A DNA stretch of 64,000 nucleotides, from NCBI GenBank assembly GCA_037013685.1, contig CM072908.1, positions 7,143,001 to 7,207,000 on the forward strand, in the 5' to 3' direction. Made by a program: the position numbers and the translations under genes. Under the pieces are notes generated by a model, which saw only the letters and a list, made by a program, of their open reading frames with translations, ran no database searches and was not told where the DNA came from. Shown here piece after piece: positions 19,720 to 33,195 of this stretch. The first letter of the stretch is position 1. Each line of letters opens with the position of its first letter. Source of the DNA: Acridotheres tristis (Eukaryota > Chordata > Aves > Passeriformes > Sturnidae).

Positions 19720-22700
19720 TTTAGGGTCGGGACAGAGTTGCGGGATCGGGGTCTCACCATGTCCGGGAACAGAGCGTCGGCGCGGGAATTGGTGAGGATG
19801 AAGAGCTGTGGGATATCCACGATGTCCTGCTCGCTCAGCCCCAGTTCCTGCTTCAGCAGGTCGCGGTTCCAATCGATGCAGCGCTGCGGGAAGGAGCTGG
19901 AACTGCCATCCCGGCACTCCAAACCCCACCCACGGGCCCTTGGGGATCCTGCCTGCATCCCACCCCATCCCCGGGAACAACCTCCCACTCCACTCCACCC
20001 CATCCCGACCTCCAACCCCCTCCCAACCTCCCACCCCATCCTCTCTTTCCCTTCACCTGCCACCTCTGTGTCCATTGGGGCATCTCCCTCTCCTCGCCCA
20101 CTCCGGCCATTCCCCAGGAACCCCCAGACCCCGTCCCTGCACCCAGGGATCCCCCTGGACTGGAGGAGCGGGAATCCCCCGGATCAGGGATCCCCACCCA
20201 CCTGCACGTGCCGGTTGTCGCTGCGCAGGGACTCGTCCGCCAGGATCTCGTCGATGCTTCTCTTCTCAGTGCCCTTCAGCCCTGGGGACAGCGTGGGACA
20301 GTGAGGGACAGCAGGGATGGGCACTGGAGATGGACAGAGGGGATGGACACTAGGATGGACAGCGGGGTGGGATGGACAGAGGGATGGACAATGAGATGGG
20401 ACAACGGGAAGGGACAGTGGGGATGGACAGTAGAGATGGACACGGGAATGGACAGCACAGCGGGGATGGACAGTGGTGATGAACAGTGAGGATGAACACT
20501 GGGATGGACACTGGGAATGGACAGCAGGAAGGGGGCACCAGGAAGGGACAGAAGGAAGGGACAGCAGGAATGCCATCCCTCAGGGATGTCCTCAGCCACT
20601 CCTCACCAATGAACTGCGTGGCCTCCCCGTGGCCCTGCTGCTGCTTCTCCTTGAAGAGTTTGTAGCAGGCGTTGGGACTGGCCAGGAGCAGCCGGAATCC
20701 CTGCGGGACAGAGCCCGGGGGTCACCCCTGGATGTGGGGGGGATAAAACACCCCAGAGTCCGGCTGGGAGGCACCAAATCCAACCCTGGGTCATGGATGC
20801 CCACAGTGATCCCAAATCCGTCCCCAGGCTATGAGATGCCCACAGGGATCCCAAATACAGCCCTGGGGCCATAGGCTGACCACGGTGATCCCAAATCCAG
20901 CACTGGGGCCATGGGATGCCCATGGAGATCCCAAATCCAGCCCTCTGGGCCACCCCAAAGGGGCTCCATCCCCCAGAGCACCCGGAAGGACAAACAGCTG
21001 GAAAAGGGGATTTTTGGGGTGTTGCCAAGAGCCATGGGGAGGCTCTGGGGTCGGCACCTTCCTGTCGAGGGCAGGGACGAAGGTGAGGAACTCGTCCACG
21101 TGGCCCACGCTGAGCCACTCGGAGTAAACCTCGAGCGGCGCCTGCACCGTCTGCGCGAACAGGAAATCCCGCACGGCCCGGCACATCCTGCGGCCCGACG
21201 CCCTGCAGGGACCGGGACAGGGACGGGGACAGAGCAATGGGCACCGCTGCCCGACACAGAAACCATCCCTGGCACAAAATTCACTCCCCGGCACAAAATC
21301 TGCTCCCCTACCCCAAAACTCACTCCCCTCAAAATTTACCTCCCTTCCCCAAAATTCGCTCTCCTCAAAAATTCACTCCTTCGCCCAAAATTCACTCCCC
21401 TTCCTCAAATCTTGCTTCCCAGCCCAAAATTCGCCCCCTTTCCCAAAATTTGCTCCCCTCTCCAAAACTCGCTCTCCTTCCCAGAATTCACTCCCTTCCC
21501 CAAAATTCACCCCCAAACAGCATCAAAATTTTAATTTTTATCCTTGGAACAGGCTGGAAGTGCCCCAAGCTGTATTACAGACATCCACATATTTAAATAC
21601 ATATAATCACAAAAATAATAGATTGTTCTACTTTCATATAGATTTATCTGCCTAATAGCCCAATTATGTATCATTGTCTGTTCTATATTAATATATCGCT
21701 GTCTTGTATAGAAAGTGCATTAATATATGCACATTGTATAAATATATGTTGCTAAATCCCTGTATTATATAAATATATCAATATAAATATGTATTACTAG
21801 TCCCTGTATTATCTATATTACTAAACCCCTACATTATATAAATATGTAATACTAAATCCCTATCTTATAAAAATATATAACTAGATCCGATATTATATAA
21901 ATATATCAATGTATCTCCCTATATTTTAGATAAATACATGGATATATCCCTATATTATATAAAAAGTGTGTTAATATATACATGTTATATAAATATATAA
22001 TGCTAGATCTCTATCTTATATAAATATATAGTATAAATATATATTACTAGAACCTTCTATTATATAAATACATGAACGTATCTCCCTGTATTTTGGATAA
22101 ATCCATTAATTTATCCCCATATTTTCCCCATCTCCAGGCCGTGTCTATCCATAGGGATTGGATCATTCCCTGCCCTGTCCCGCTTTGGGCTGAGCTCTTC
22201 CCATCCCTGTGATTCCCAAATCCCAAATTTTCTCAGCCAGAACTGGCTGGGGAAGACGTTAATTAAATCCCTGGTAATGAGGGATAATGACGGCCCCACT
22301 GGGGCTGGGAAATCCCATTTCCCTGCCTCTGGAAGCAGCGAGCCCCCGGCTCGGACCCGGCGGTTTTTTGGGGTCAGAGCAGGAGGGATTGGGTGCGGGA
22401 GTTGTTTTTTTCCGGAAAATGCGCTCCTTTGTGGAGGGTTTCTGCAGGGAGCTTTGTTCCCGCGGGGCTGCCAAGCACCGCCTGCCCTGGGCACAACAAT
22501 TCCCGGTTATTCGGGATTTCACCCTTTCCTGGGCTCCCCCGCTCCTCTCCGAAAAGAACAAATCCAAGCGCAGGATAGGGGGAAAACGGGGGGAAAAAAC
22601 GGGAAAACAGGGGGAAAACGGGAAAATAGGAAAATGAAAAAACAGGAAAACGGGAGCGGCGGCCGGGTTTTGTGCGGGTCGGAGGAGCAGCCGGGAGTTT

Positions 22701-25700
22701 GCCTGTAAAATCCGGGGTTTGGTGGGGTCGGCCCCTGGTGTTTTTCCTCCGAGAGGTTCCCGAGGGACGGTTTGGGAGCTGCGGAGCGAGGGGAGCCTCA
22801 CCAGGGCAGGGGACTGCCGATGAGGATCCGCCCCAGAGGGTACTCCTTGCCCCGCACCGTCACCGGCGGGCTCACGTCCAGGTTCCCGAAGGAGTCCAGG
22901 CTGGTCACGCTCTTCCCGGGGGGTTCCCGGGTCACGTAGCCGAAATCCGGGCCCTGGAAAAGAGGGAAGAGGTGCCAAGGATGTCCCGTGCGGGGATTTT
23001 GGATGGGGAAAGGCGGATTTCAATGCAAGAACACACCAGGATCTTCTTAAAAGCGAAATCCTTCAGGCCTCTGTTCCTGGGAGAGTCGAAGACCACGGGG
23101 AAGGTTTTGTGTGGAGCTTCCACGTAGCCGAACTCCAGCTCATCCTGTGGGAAGGAGAGGAGGAGGAGGAGGAGGAGGAGGAGGAAGGCGCTGGAGGGTG
23201 ATAGGAATCTCCACCAGGGATGTGGGGAAGGTGGGGCAGGAAATGGGGCGAGCCTGGCAAAGCCCAGCCTAAACCACCGGGGAGGCTCCTGCCCAGCCCT
23301 ACAGGGTGACGCCACAGCCACGGTGCCCCTTGGGGTCTCCCTGGCACTGGGACCCTCCTGCCCGGCCCCGCGGGGTCTCTCTTTCAATGGGGCCCCCTCG
23401 TACAATGAGGTCACTCCCGAGGTGTCCCTTGGGTCCCTCTTCCAAAGCACCACGGGGACCCTTCTGTAAAAGGGACCCCTCATGCAGTGTCCCCACAGGG
23501 TCTCCTCTCTTACTGGGGTGCCCCTGGCAGTGGCCCCGCCTGCCCAGCCCCACGGGGTCCCTGTCCCGACGAGGTCCCTTTCCCGGTGTCCCCCGTGTCC
23601 CTGGTGCTAGGCCGGGCTCCCTGGGCATTGTCCCCCTCCGTGCCACCCCCGGCAGCATTCCCTGTGCCTCAGTCCCCGTTCCCTGCTCCGTCCCCTGGCA
23701 TTCCATGTGCTGTCCTAGCCAAGAGTGACACTCCTGTGTCCGGGGGCCGACCTGGATCCAGCGGTCACTGCGCGTGTCCTGCTCCGAGCACACGGTCAGT
23801 TTGCAGTTGGCTTTGCTCAGCAGCGCCCGCAGCCCCTCCAGGAAAGCTGTGTTGGAATCCGAGCCCTGCTTGATGCTGGGGGGACAGAGGAGGAACCGGG
23901 GCTGCGAGGAGGATCACAGGGAGCCCCCAAAACCCCGGCCCCGCAGCTCGCTCCTCATTCCTGAACAGCCTGGGCAACATTTCCATGTGGGATTGGAGCT
24001 GGAGAGGGAACTGCAGCCTTTGTGGGATTTAACCTGGAGGGGGAACTGCAGCCTTTGTGGGGTTGCACCTGGAAAGGGAACTGCAGCCTTTTTCCTTGGG
24101 ATTTAAATACCCTGGGCAACATTCCTGCATGGAGTTGGACTTGGAAAAGGCCCTCCAGCATTTTTCCTTGGGATCTAAATGCCCTGGGCAGCATTCCTGA
24201 ATGGGATTGAACCCGGAGAGGGAGCTCCAGCTTTTGTGGGATTGAACCTGGAGAGCAAACTGCAGTCTTTCTCCTTGGGATTCAAACACCCTGGTCAACA
24301 TTCCTGCATGGGAATGGACCTGGAGAGGGAACTCCAGCCTTTCTCCTTGGGATGGAAATGACTCCCACAGCTCCAGCTGGCTCCCTTCCCAAACCCTCCC
24401 AGTCGGGAATGCCTAAGCCTGGCTCCCCTACGGCCCCACAGAGTCAGGAAGGGTCAGGAACTCCTCTCTGGAGAGTCCCCCAGGGCAGGACATGGCAGGG
24501 ACACCCCTCCTACCTGCAGACAAACACCTCCAGGGGCTGCTGGGTGTTGGGCGTCATGATCCAGGGCGCCACGCGGAACACCACGGTGTCCGTGAAGATC
24601 GGCGTGCCCGGCGAGTCCTGATGGAGCCAAAACGGAGTTTGGGATCTCTGCCATGGGGGATTTGTTGGGGGCTGGGTGCCCGACCCTCCGTACCTTATGG
24701 GGCACCTCCAGCAGGCTGGCGCTGAAGGACACGAGGCCGCTGAAGCCCCGGTCGGGGAACGCCAGCCCCTCCACGTAGAAGGTGCTGTCCCCGTGGCCGG
24801 CGTGCTCCAGCACGTAGGAGAGCTTGTCTGGCCCCAGCACGGGCTTGTAGAGCGGGTGGGCATCACCACCTGGAGAACCCCGCATTCCCACCCTGAAATC
24901 AGCAGCCAGGAGAACCCCATATTCCCACAGCCTGCCCACAGGGGACACAGCAGCAGCAGGAGGAGGTGGCTAGTGCCCGAGGGTGGCAGAGGAGCCACCT
25001 CCTCTTCTTCCTCCTCCTCCTCCTCCCTGGGGAACACGCCTGATCTTCCTGGGACAAAGAGGGCTCCGTCCCCTGGGGTCTAGCCCTTTCAAGGTGCGTG
25101 GCTCCGGCTGAGGATCTAATGACACCCTTGGCTCCCCGGACCTGATTTTCGGCACAGAGCTGCCGGGGATCCAACCGTTCAAAGGCAAAGGGCGCTGCCC
25201 AGCGGGATGGGCTGCTTGGCTGCTTGGATCCCTGCCCGAGCCAAAACAGTGCCGGGAGCCACCTGGGGGTTCCCGTGCCATGGGAATGCCAAAATTCCAG
25301 CAGCCTCGTTGGGAAAAGCTTCTTCAGAGCCTTCTCCTCCTTGATTTTTTCCCATATAGCCCCACCTTGTGCAACAGCCGAAGAGCTTTGGGGGTAAAAG
25401 GGTGATTACAGCAAAGAGGGGTGCCCCAATGAAGAAAAGCTGTGAGGTTGGCTCATCTTGGGGTCACGCAGGGGTATTGGGGACAGAGGTACTCACGGAC
25501 AGTGTGGAAAACCCGCACTTTGTCCGCATCGCTCTCGGGGACGTGCAGCACCACCGGGTACTCAGCGAAGATGGCGCTGGGTCCCTGGGTCCGCAGCAGC
25601 ATCACCGACATGTCCTGGAGGTCTGCGGGACACAGGGGACATGGAGGGAGGGCATGGCAGCGGGGAAGCCCCCAAGGAGCCCCTCGGGGTCCCAGCCTAC

Positions 25701-28700
25701 CTGCCGGGGTCCGTATGTCCGCCTGGCCGCTGTCCGTGCCCCCTGTGCCAGGGCTGTCCCGGTCACAGTTCACCAACAGCACGGCCCCTTGGCCGTCCGG
25801 GCCCCACGTCCACTTGGCCTGGAGGAGAAGCACCAAGAGGGGACAGGACCAGGATTTCCCCCATCCCCATGCTCGGAGGGGAACCCGACCATGCCACGAG
25901 GAGACACCAGTGCTGCTCCAAACCACTCCATTCCCAATGGCCCCTCCAAACCACCCTATACCCAACAGCAGCTCCAAACCACCCCATTCCCATTGGCAGC
26001 TCCCAACCACCCCATTCCCAACAGCAGCTCCCAGCAGGGCCTGCACGGACTGTTCTGAGATTTTATCTCTCAATGAGGCTGGAAGTGCCTCCAGCCTCAC
26101 CTGGACACGGCTGCAGTGTCTCTGGAATCTCAGCCCATCTCGATAACCAATTTGTGCTGCTGATCGGGCTGCGGTTAATTAGTCCAGCCTAAGTGCCTTG
26201 GCACTTGCAGATGTGTGGCCAAAGGGGGAAATCTCCTGCTGTTTGCTCAACTCAGTCAGCGGCACCTTTGGGGCCCAGAAAGGAAAATAAAAGAGAAAGG
26301 AAAAGGAAGAGAAAGGGAAGGGAAAGCAGAGGTTCCTCAGGGCCCGGCTGGAGCTGCAGGAGATTTTGGCATGGAATAGGAAAATAAGTCCTTTTCCTTC
26401 TCAATTAGTAGGCTGGACTGCTCGCCTTCACACAGACACCACCCAAGTCCCTGTACCTCCTGGACATTTTCCAGGAAGAGGCCAGCGATGGATCCGCCCT
26501 CCCACAGCCTCTCCTTACCTTGTCCTTTCCCTTGCTCTTCACCCGGCCACTCCGGCTCCAGTCCACCTCCAGGGACACCTCTGGAACAGTGAGAGGGGAG
26601 GAAGCCATGGGCAGGGGACGAGCTCTGGGTGCTGTTTTGGGCTTCTCCTTGGCACCATGACGCCACACCAGCCCCACCTGATTCCCCCAGAGCTGCTCCA
26701 GACCCAGTGATTCCAATGAAGCAGGTGAAGAAAATCCAACTCAACAGCCTTGCCATGACTTTCCCTCTTTGATCTCCAGCTGTCTCCTCTCATTTTGGTT
26801 CCTCCTAGCAGGGACATCCCCTGGCAGATTTTACCTTTTCATAGTATTTTTTAATGTTTTCATGGCAGATTTTATGTTTTCACCAATTTCCTATTGACTG
26901 TCTTGTCTTACACGAAGCCAAAACATGCTGATGGAGGCACAAAAACACATTTTCACCATGGCTGAGCAAATAATTCCTAGGAAATCTGAGAAGGACTTCC
27001 TTTCACAGAGCTCTTCTTGTCTCAAATTTCTGCCTCTGCTGCAGAGATTTACCGGTGACCTCATCCAAACCCCACATCAATCCTAACCCAAGAAGCCCTC
27101 TGATGGGATACACAAGGTGTGGAAAACACAGGGATGGAGGCAGAGATTGTTCCCTTGGGGCAGAGAGGACGGCATGGAAAAGCTGGGAGGGAAACTCGAA
27201 ATCTAACCAAGAGAAGAACATTTGGAAGGCAAAACCCCTGTGGCCAGTGATGGCCCCAGCTGGCTCCAGTGGGGGACGTGGGAAACCTTCAGCCTCTCCA
27301 GGGGCAATTTTGAAAGGTGTGGACATGACTTAAGGACACAGGTCTGACTGTCATGTGAACGCTTCAGAAAATCCCAAATTTAGGGTAATTAATCCATCCA
27401 AGTGGAGGCTTCTGTACCCAGACCGGTTGTCTAGACTCCCTTTGTAGTCAGCAGGGGAGAGCAGGCATTTGGAGGGAATGATTCACCTCACCCTAAACTC
27501 CTGAAATAGGTCAGGCACCGCTTTGGTGCCGATTCCTCGCCCCTCGCTGCTGCAAAGGAGGCGCTGGCCAGAGCTGGGTGAGGAGATCTCCCATGGATCC
27601 TCTTCTCCCAGAGGAACCACCTGGGCAGGCCCAGGAGGATGCTCTGTGCACACCCTAGGTGGGGACACAGCTCAGCCTCCGTCTCTCCCGCACCATATAA
27701 GGCAGCGTTTAATTAATCGCGTTTTAATTATTTCCCTCTTGCTCGTCAGCATCAGTGAACACCCAAACCTTTATTGCCTGTGGCCCCCCAGGAATTCCAG
27801 CCTCACGGATCCAGCCAGATCCCAAGAGACCAGGAATTCCTGGAGCCTTGGTGAGTACCTACCAACACAGGTGAGGTACAGCCAGGCCACCGCTAGCTCA
27901 TGGCCCTCACGGTCGTAGTAGGAGATCTTCACCTGCAGAGACATCCCCACACTGTGACCAACGGGGTGGAGATCTCCACACTGTGACCCGCACCCCATGG
28001 GTGGAGATCCCCACACCGTGACCCACACCCCATGGGCTGGATGGATCTCCATCCCCACACTGTGACCCACACCCCGGGATGGATGGAGATCCCCCACACT
28101 GTGACCCACACCCCCGGGATGGATGGAGATCCCCCACACTGTGAGCCACACCCCACCAGGCTTGCGGGATATCCACATTCCTAGGATCCCAGAATGAGCT
28201 GGGAAGGGCCCCGCAAGGATCACCAATTCAACCTCTGCCTTCCCACCCAGTCAGGCCCCCGCAGGTCCATCCCAGCCATTCTCCATGAATCACAGTTCAT
28301 TTGAACCGTCTGTGCCAGCTCCAGCACAAAATCAGGCATGGAAAAAGCCAAACTTGGGATATTTTTTGCTGACTTTTGCAACAGCCGTGATGTCACCATT
28401 CGGGCACCAAGTGGGGCCTTCTCCTTCTGGGTTTCATTTCTCGTCAGTTGCAATTACACAACTCCGCTCGACTTTCTCGCAGGAAACCCACCCTGGTGCC
28501 AGCAGGGTTATTTACTCAGAAATCCTCGAGTTTTCCCAGGAAATTTCCCCAGTTTGGGCATATGAGCAGCACCTGACCTGGTTGTCATCGACAGTCCTGC
28601 TGGTGACATCAATGGTCACCACCACCTCGATGTCGGGATCCAGGGGCCACCGGGCGTCCGTGGTGGGCTTTGTGGTGGGGCTGTGGATTATGTGCACCGT

Positions 28701-31209
28701 CACCGCCGGCGTGGCGTGCACGTCAAAGGATGCGGCACCTCTCGGGGTGGACCTGCAACAGAGCAACCTTGGGTCAGAGACCACGGGAGCCAAATGCCAA
28801 AACCTGGAATTAAACCCAGCCACGACTGGGCAGGAAGGGCCCAGAGACCGTCGCTGGGTGATGAAATGGTCCCTGGAGTTCCACATGTGGGATCTCTGTG
28901 ACGGCGTTGAGCAAGCCCAGCTCCCACTGCAGCTCCGGCACGTCCGGCGTTCATCCCACATCCAGCCTCCCTCCGCAACAGCGAGAAATTCCCAGAATTT
29001 CAGCGTCCCATGACAAAACCCCAGCCGGGGAAGGAAATTATTTCCATGCCAACCATTCATGGAGCTGGGTGTTGTGGGAGCACCCCGTGACCCGAGGGAT
29101 GCTCAGGCTGGAGTGGAGCCTGGATCCGGGCACGCACGCCCAGCTCCTTGACATCCTCAGGAGCCTTTGAAGTGCTGCTCCCTGCTCATTACAGCCCCGG
29201 CAGCTCCGACCTGCTCCTGCCTCCCCCGGCTGCGTCCCAGGGGGAACCAGGTGGGAATTTCGGCAGTGAGAACATAAAAAGCCCAACATCAAAACCCCAC
29301 TGCAGCAGGGATTTATCCCTGGTGTTGCTCTTGGCGCAGTGTCCCCGGTGCCTGCAGCAGCTTCTGAGGAGATTGAGGCATTCCCTGGGCTTGGCATCCC
29401 CACCCGGAACACCCCACAAAGCCCTGGATCCTGGAACACCCCGCAAAGCTGTGGATCTCGGAACACCCCGCAAAGCCATGGATCCGGCGAACACTGGGAT
29501 CCCAATGTCCAGATTTCGGATACCGGTGTCCCTAGATCTCAGATTTAGGATCTCAGCCCCTAAATCCTAGATTTGGAATCCCAATTTCCCCAGATCCCAG
29601 ATTTGGGATCTCAATGTTCCCAGATTTGGGGCTGTTCACCGTTGGTTTGTGGCCCTGCCACCTCAGCAGCGCCATCCAATTGCCAACGAGATCCACGTTT
29701 TGCCCCAAACAGCCCAAAACTGATGCATCCATCACTAAATTTCCCTCAGCTGGTAATCCCCAGGAATAAAATGATCTCATTTTTCAGCTGGAAGAGCTTC
29801 CATCATCTGCTGTTTGGGACCACAGCTCAAGTTTGTTACCAAGAAGCCGAATTACCCTATTTGGGGGCTCTGGCTCCATGTGTAAATAATAGGACTGAGA
29901 GGGCTTTGAGTCGAAAAGCAAAAAATTGAAGATAATGGATTTTCTACATTCCCATCTGAATGAGGGGGGACATGAGGCCATTTTAGGGCAGCCAAAGCTC
30001 TCGGAGGGGACGATGGCACATCCTGGCCCGGCTCCAGCGCTCCATCCCAATAATTGCCCGGATGCGATGCCGACCAGCCAGGCCTGCGTTCTCTGTCATT
30101 ATAAATGTGATTTATTAAATAATGACACTGTGACAGCAGGGCAGGGACAGCCGCCTATCTGCCCAGTAAAACCACCCCGTGTTTAATTCTGGAAAAATCC
30201 TTTTTCCTGGCACTGCCTGTGCACGGCTGCCACTGGATTTTTTCTGCCTGAGCCACACATTTTATTCCTCCTCCCGTTTTAGCTCCAAGTTGCTCATCTT
30301 GAATTGCTCTTGCCCAATGTTTTTAGAGCCAGAAATAGACCCGGGCTTATCCAGGGTGTGCTCGGGCTTTGACACCAAAGCATCCTGGCCCAGATCCGTT
30401 GTGACACCTCAAGCCAACATCCTGCCTTTGGATGAGCTCCCTGTGGGGCATCATCCCCAAAAACAGAATTTGGGGGTGAAGTCCCCATGGGACATCATCC
30501 CCTAAAACACACAGTGGGACATCATCCCCTAAAGCAGAACTTGGGGTGAGTTCCCTGCGGGACATCATTGCCTAAAACAGATTTCGGGGTGAGTTTTCTG
30601 TGGGACATCATCGCCTAAAGCAGACCTTTGATGAGCTCCCCATGGGCATCATCCCCTCAAGCACACCCAGCGGGACCTGCCCCTCCAAACTTGGGTGAAC
30701 TCCTGACGAGCTCCAAGTCCCTCACCACCCATTTCTCCTCCAAACCCATCCCAAATCCCAGCAACTCTATGGAAAACATTGAGCTGTCCCAATCCTGAGC
30801 AAACCCATCCCAAATCCCAGCAGCACCATGGAAAACACTGAGATGTCCCAATCCTGAGCAAACCCATCCCAAATCCTGGCAGCTCCATGGAATGCACCGG
30901 GATGCCCCAAGCCTGAGCAAACCATCCCAAATTGGGGAAAGAAAGAGGCTGGAATTGGGGGAAGGGTCTGGGATTGAGGCAACCAAGAGGCTCGGATTGG
31001 GGGAAAGAGGATGGAATTGAGGAGGGGTCTGGGACTGGGGGAACAAGGAGACTGGGATTGGGGAAAAGAGGCTGGGATTGGGGAAGGAAAGATCCCTGCC
31101 CCAATCCCAGGCCTTACCGGCGCGTGTCCAGGAAGACCTCGGTGCCCAGCACGCAGACGCTGCGGGCAGCGTGGCTGGTGGACATGGGCACAACGTGACG
31201 CGGGACCAT
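19445..31209 (-). CDS. PADI1: Peptidylarginine deiminase, PADI1-like by position (complete, 16 exons)
   Basis: Calcium-dependent protein-arginine deiminase (family knowledge). Exons in transcript order: 31118-31209, 28578-28752, 27863-27932, 26519-26580, 25701-25818, 25497-25622, 24694-24869, 24514-24617, 23752-23875, 23037-23144, 22802-22953, 21058-21202, 20607-20700, 20202-20281, 19758-19883, 19445-19678. Total 1986 nt, 661 residues, in frame. Catalytic set intact: D350 ([11 protein letters not shown]), H470 and D472 (VGHVDEF), C643 (VHCGTN). The calcium loop of PADI2 (DVDADRDG) reads EVDWSRSG. The ATG at 31207-31209 has a good context (accATGG) and gives an exon 1 of 92 nt, as in the neighbour; a second in-frame ATG is at 31183-31185. 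Exon 9 donor is weak (GTCGGC). The gene lies head-to-head with PADI2, the place of mammalian PADI1; only position supports the symbol. Terminal exon identical in protein to the neighbour's. Confidence 0.93.
20285..20575. repeat. GGGATGGACA-type array in intron 13 of the PADI1-like gene
   Basis: About 25 degenerate 10-12 bp units (gggatggacagt). Same motif as 17735-17945. Confidence 0.88.
21290..21520. repeat. Minisatellite, CCCAAAATTCACTCCCCTT unit
   Basis: About twelve units of 17-20 bp in intron 11 of the PADI1-like gene. Confidence 0.85.
21570..22130. repeat. AT-rich tandem array in intron 11 of the PADI1-like gene
   Basis: About 560 bp of very low GC built from ctaaatccctatattatata and aaatatataa segments, units about 60-70 bp. 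Isolated in GC-rich surroundings; a similar island is at 49130-50120. Confidence 0.85.
23150..23190. repeat. (GGA)n microsatellite
   Basis: About eleven GGA/GAG units just inside intron 9 of the PADI1-like gene. Confidence 0.92.
23955..24360. repeat. Minisatellite in intron 8 of the PADI1-like gene
   Basis: Five to six units of about 60-95 bp share gagagggaactgcagccttt, ccttgggatttaaataccct and gggcaacattcctgcatggg. Confidence 0.85.
25900..26035. repeat. Short minisatellite in intron 4 of the PADI1-like gene
   Basis: About five units of 27-29 bp: aaaccaccccattcccaaca plus gcagctcc. Confidence 0.85.
27950..28160. repeat. Minisatellite in intron 2 of the PADI1-like gene
   Basis: About six units of 38-50 bp with cccacactgtgacccacacc and gggatggatggagatc. 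Confidence 0.88.
28172..28275 (-). mobile_element. CR1 3'-end fragment, antisense
   Basis: cctaggatcccagaatgagc then ctgggaagggccccgcaagg and atcaccaattcaacctctgc match the antisense CR1 3' end pattern (agaatgaccTGGGTTGGAAGGGACC-like). Short, diverged. Confidence 0.6.
29380..29640. repeat. Short tandem repeats in intron 1 of the PADI1-like gene
   Basis: 29398-29490 has four units of cggaacaccccgcaaagccc + tggatcc; 29500-29635 has about six units of cccagatttgggatctcaat. Confidence 0.8.
30420..30665. repeat. Minisatellite in intron 1 of the PADI1-like gene
   Basis: About six units of 36-40 bp: gggacatcatcccctaaagc then agaatttggggtgagttccc. Confidence 0.87.
30735..30925. repeat. 59-bp minisatellite, three units
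   Basis: Units share aaacccatcccaaatcccag, cagcaccatggaaaacactg and agatgtcccaatcctgagc. A related ggattggggaaagaggctgg array follows at 30935-31090, next to exon 1 of the PADI1-like gene. Confidence 0.9.
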
Positions 31210-31273
31210 GGTGAGCCAGGCACGGCCGCATGGGCAGGGAGCTCCGCCGGCTGTGCAGGGAAACCAGCAGGAC

Positions 31274-31283
31274 TGGATTAAAA
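31274..31283 (-). promoter_or_regulatory. TATA-like element of the PADI1-like gene
   Basis: Gene strand ccttttaatcc, about 65 bp before the ATG. A good acceptor-like stretch (ttccctgcacag) lies between it and the ATG, so a 5' UTR exon boundary there is an alternative reading. Confidence 0.4.
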
Positions 31284-31499
31284 GGCTCGGGAAGGTAACT
31301 CCTCCTTCCCGGGATGACGGGGTTCGGCCAGGGGACCCTGGTTCCACCTCCATCCCGAGATGGAGGTGATAGGGCAGCCCTGGGGTGGCTCCAGGGGGAC
31401 AGGAGGTGAGAGCCAGCCCTGCTGGATGCTCCTCAGTGGTAGTTTGGGGTTAATTCCCCTCTTTTTGTTCCTCCCCAGCTCCATCTCAAACCCCGGGGT

Positions 31500-31730
31500 T
31501 CATGCATTAAACATTCCTGCTCCCCCGGCAGCACAGGGTAGTTGTTTGGGGTTATTACAATGCTGTCATTAAAACCGGACATTTTCTTTAAAACACCCCG
31601 AATTTTCCAGCCGGCCTCTCTCAGCATGGCTGAGTCATGGCCCCGGCTGCAGCAGCTGGGCCATGCCTGAATACAGCTGAACAAAAGGAAATGTTTGCTC
31701 AGGTCCGTCCTTCCCATCCCAACCATCCTG
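31500..31730. promoter_or_regulatory. Candidate enhancer with AP-1 site, PADI1-like/PADI2 intergenic
   Basis: Non-repetitive, complex sequence unlike the surrounding minisatellites, with a perfect AP-1 element TGAGTCA in ggctgagtcatggcc near 31630 and several ATTA cores. AP-1 control of PADI genes through an intergenic enhancer is known in human; the equivalence here is inference. Confidence 0.35.
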
Positions 31731-32879
31731 AGGACGAGGACGGGGCAGGGAGAACTGGTTATGGAGCAGGCAGGGAAGGGGAAAACACCAACAGCCAACA
31801 TCCAGAGTCCTCCCGAGGAAATTCAAATTCCTCTGTGTCTCGAGGTTCAGGGGAGTGGAGGGTTTTCAGGCCAAGATCCCACGGAAAAGATCCTCTTTGC
31901 TGGAAGGTGTCTGTCTCGCAGATATCCATCGATCTCTGGGCCATCCCATCCCAGAGATTTGCCTGCCCACGGGCTGGGAAACCCGGCTGGAGTGGGAGGG
32001 AGTCCCTGCCCGCAGGGAGCAGCTCCAGAGTGTCCCTGTGCCACACAGCTCATCCCAGGGAACAGAGGGAGCAGCTCCAGAGTGTCCCTGTGCCACACAG
32101 CTCATCCCCCAGGAATGGGACAAGTGGGATGTGTTTGGGACAGGGAATGGGAAGGATGAGATGTTCTCAGGATAGGGAATGGGAAGGAGGGGCTGGGAAG
32201 GGCCAAACCCCTGTGAGGAGCAGCAGGAAAAGGCCCAGGGGAGCCGGGCAGGGCTCAGAGGAGCTGAAGCCATCACTGCACTGAGCTGCACGTCCTCAGC
32301 TGCAGGAGCAGGGAATTCCCTGTGGGATTGAACTGCTGGGATGAGCCCAGCCAGGCTCTGGAAAGAGCTCCAGGAAAGGAGCTCAGGAAAGGGGAAAGGG
32401 CTCTGGGAAAGGCCTCAAAGGGGCTCAGGAAAGGAGAAAGGGCTCCCTCCCACTTTAACTGCTGCAACACCCAGCTTCGTGTCTCGTACCCCAGAACAGC
32501 TTCAGTAACTTGAGGAGCAGCCAGGATGCTCCAGCAGGGAACACTGGTGGCATTTCCATGCTCTCCCAGGCCTCACTCACTGGAACTTTTGGATAAAACC
32601 CCATTTTCCACACACAAATTCCTGCTGGGAATGGTGCTGGCTCTCTAGGCCTTCCTGGGGAGCATGAGCCCTGAGCTGGAGTGGCCCCACAGCAGCGTCC
32701 CAGCAGAGCCGCGGGCTGGGCTCCCCACCAGAGGCTGCTGGTTGCACTGGTTTGCACCGGGCAGGGGCCGGGGCTGTGCCCTGAGCCTGCTCGGCTGGTT
32801 TGGGGCTGGACAGGAACACCCCTGAGGCCGGGGGAGTGGGATTGGGGCACTCTGGAATCCGCAGGGAGGGGAGCTCGGC

Positions 32880-33195
32880 ACTGCCGGGAGCACAGCGGGA
32901 GCTGGGACGGCTGTGCTCTCCAGAATCCAGCAGGATCATATCCCTGGGCACAGGAGGGGACACAGGGCCCAAACCTTCCAGGGCTGGGATGTCTGTGCTC
33001 CCCAAAATCCAGCAGGATCACATCTCTGGGCACAGAGGGCCCAAATCTTCCAGGGCTGGGATGTCTGTGCTCCCCAAAATCCAGCAGGATCACATCCCTG
33101 GGCACGGGGATGAACCTTCCAGGGCTAGGATGTCTGTACTCTCCCAAATCCAGAGGGATCACATCCCTCAGCACAGGGATGAACTTTCCAGGGCT
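32880..33195. repeat. About 60-bp minisatellite, intergenic
   Basis: Five units share gggctgggatgtctgtgctc, cccaaaatccagcaggatca and catccctgggcacagggatg, with the last units slightly diverged. Confidence 0.9.
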
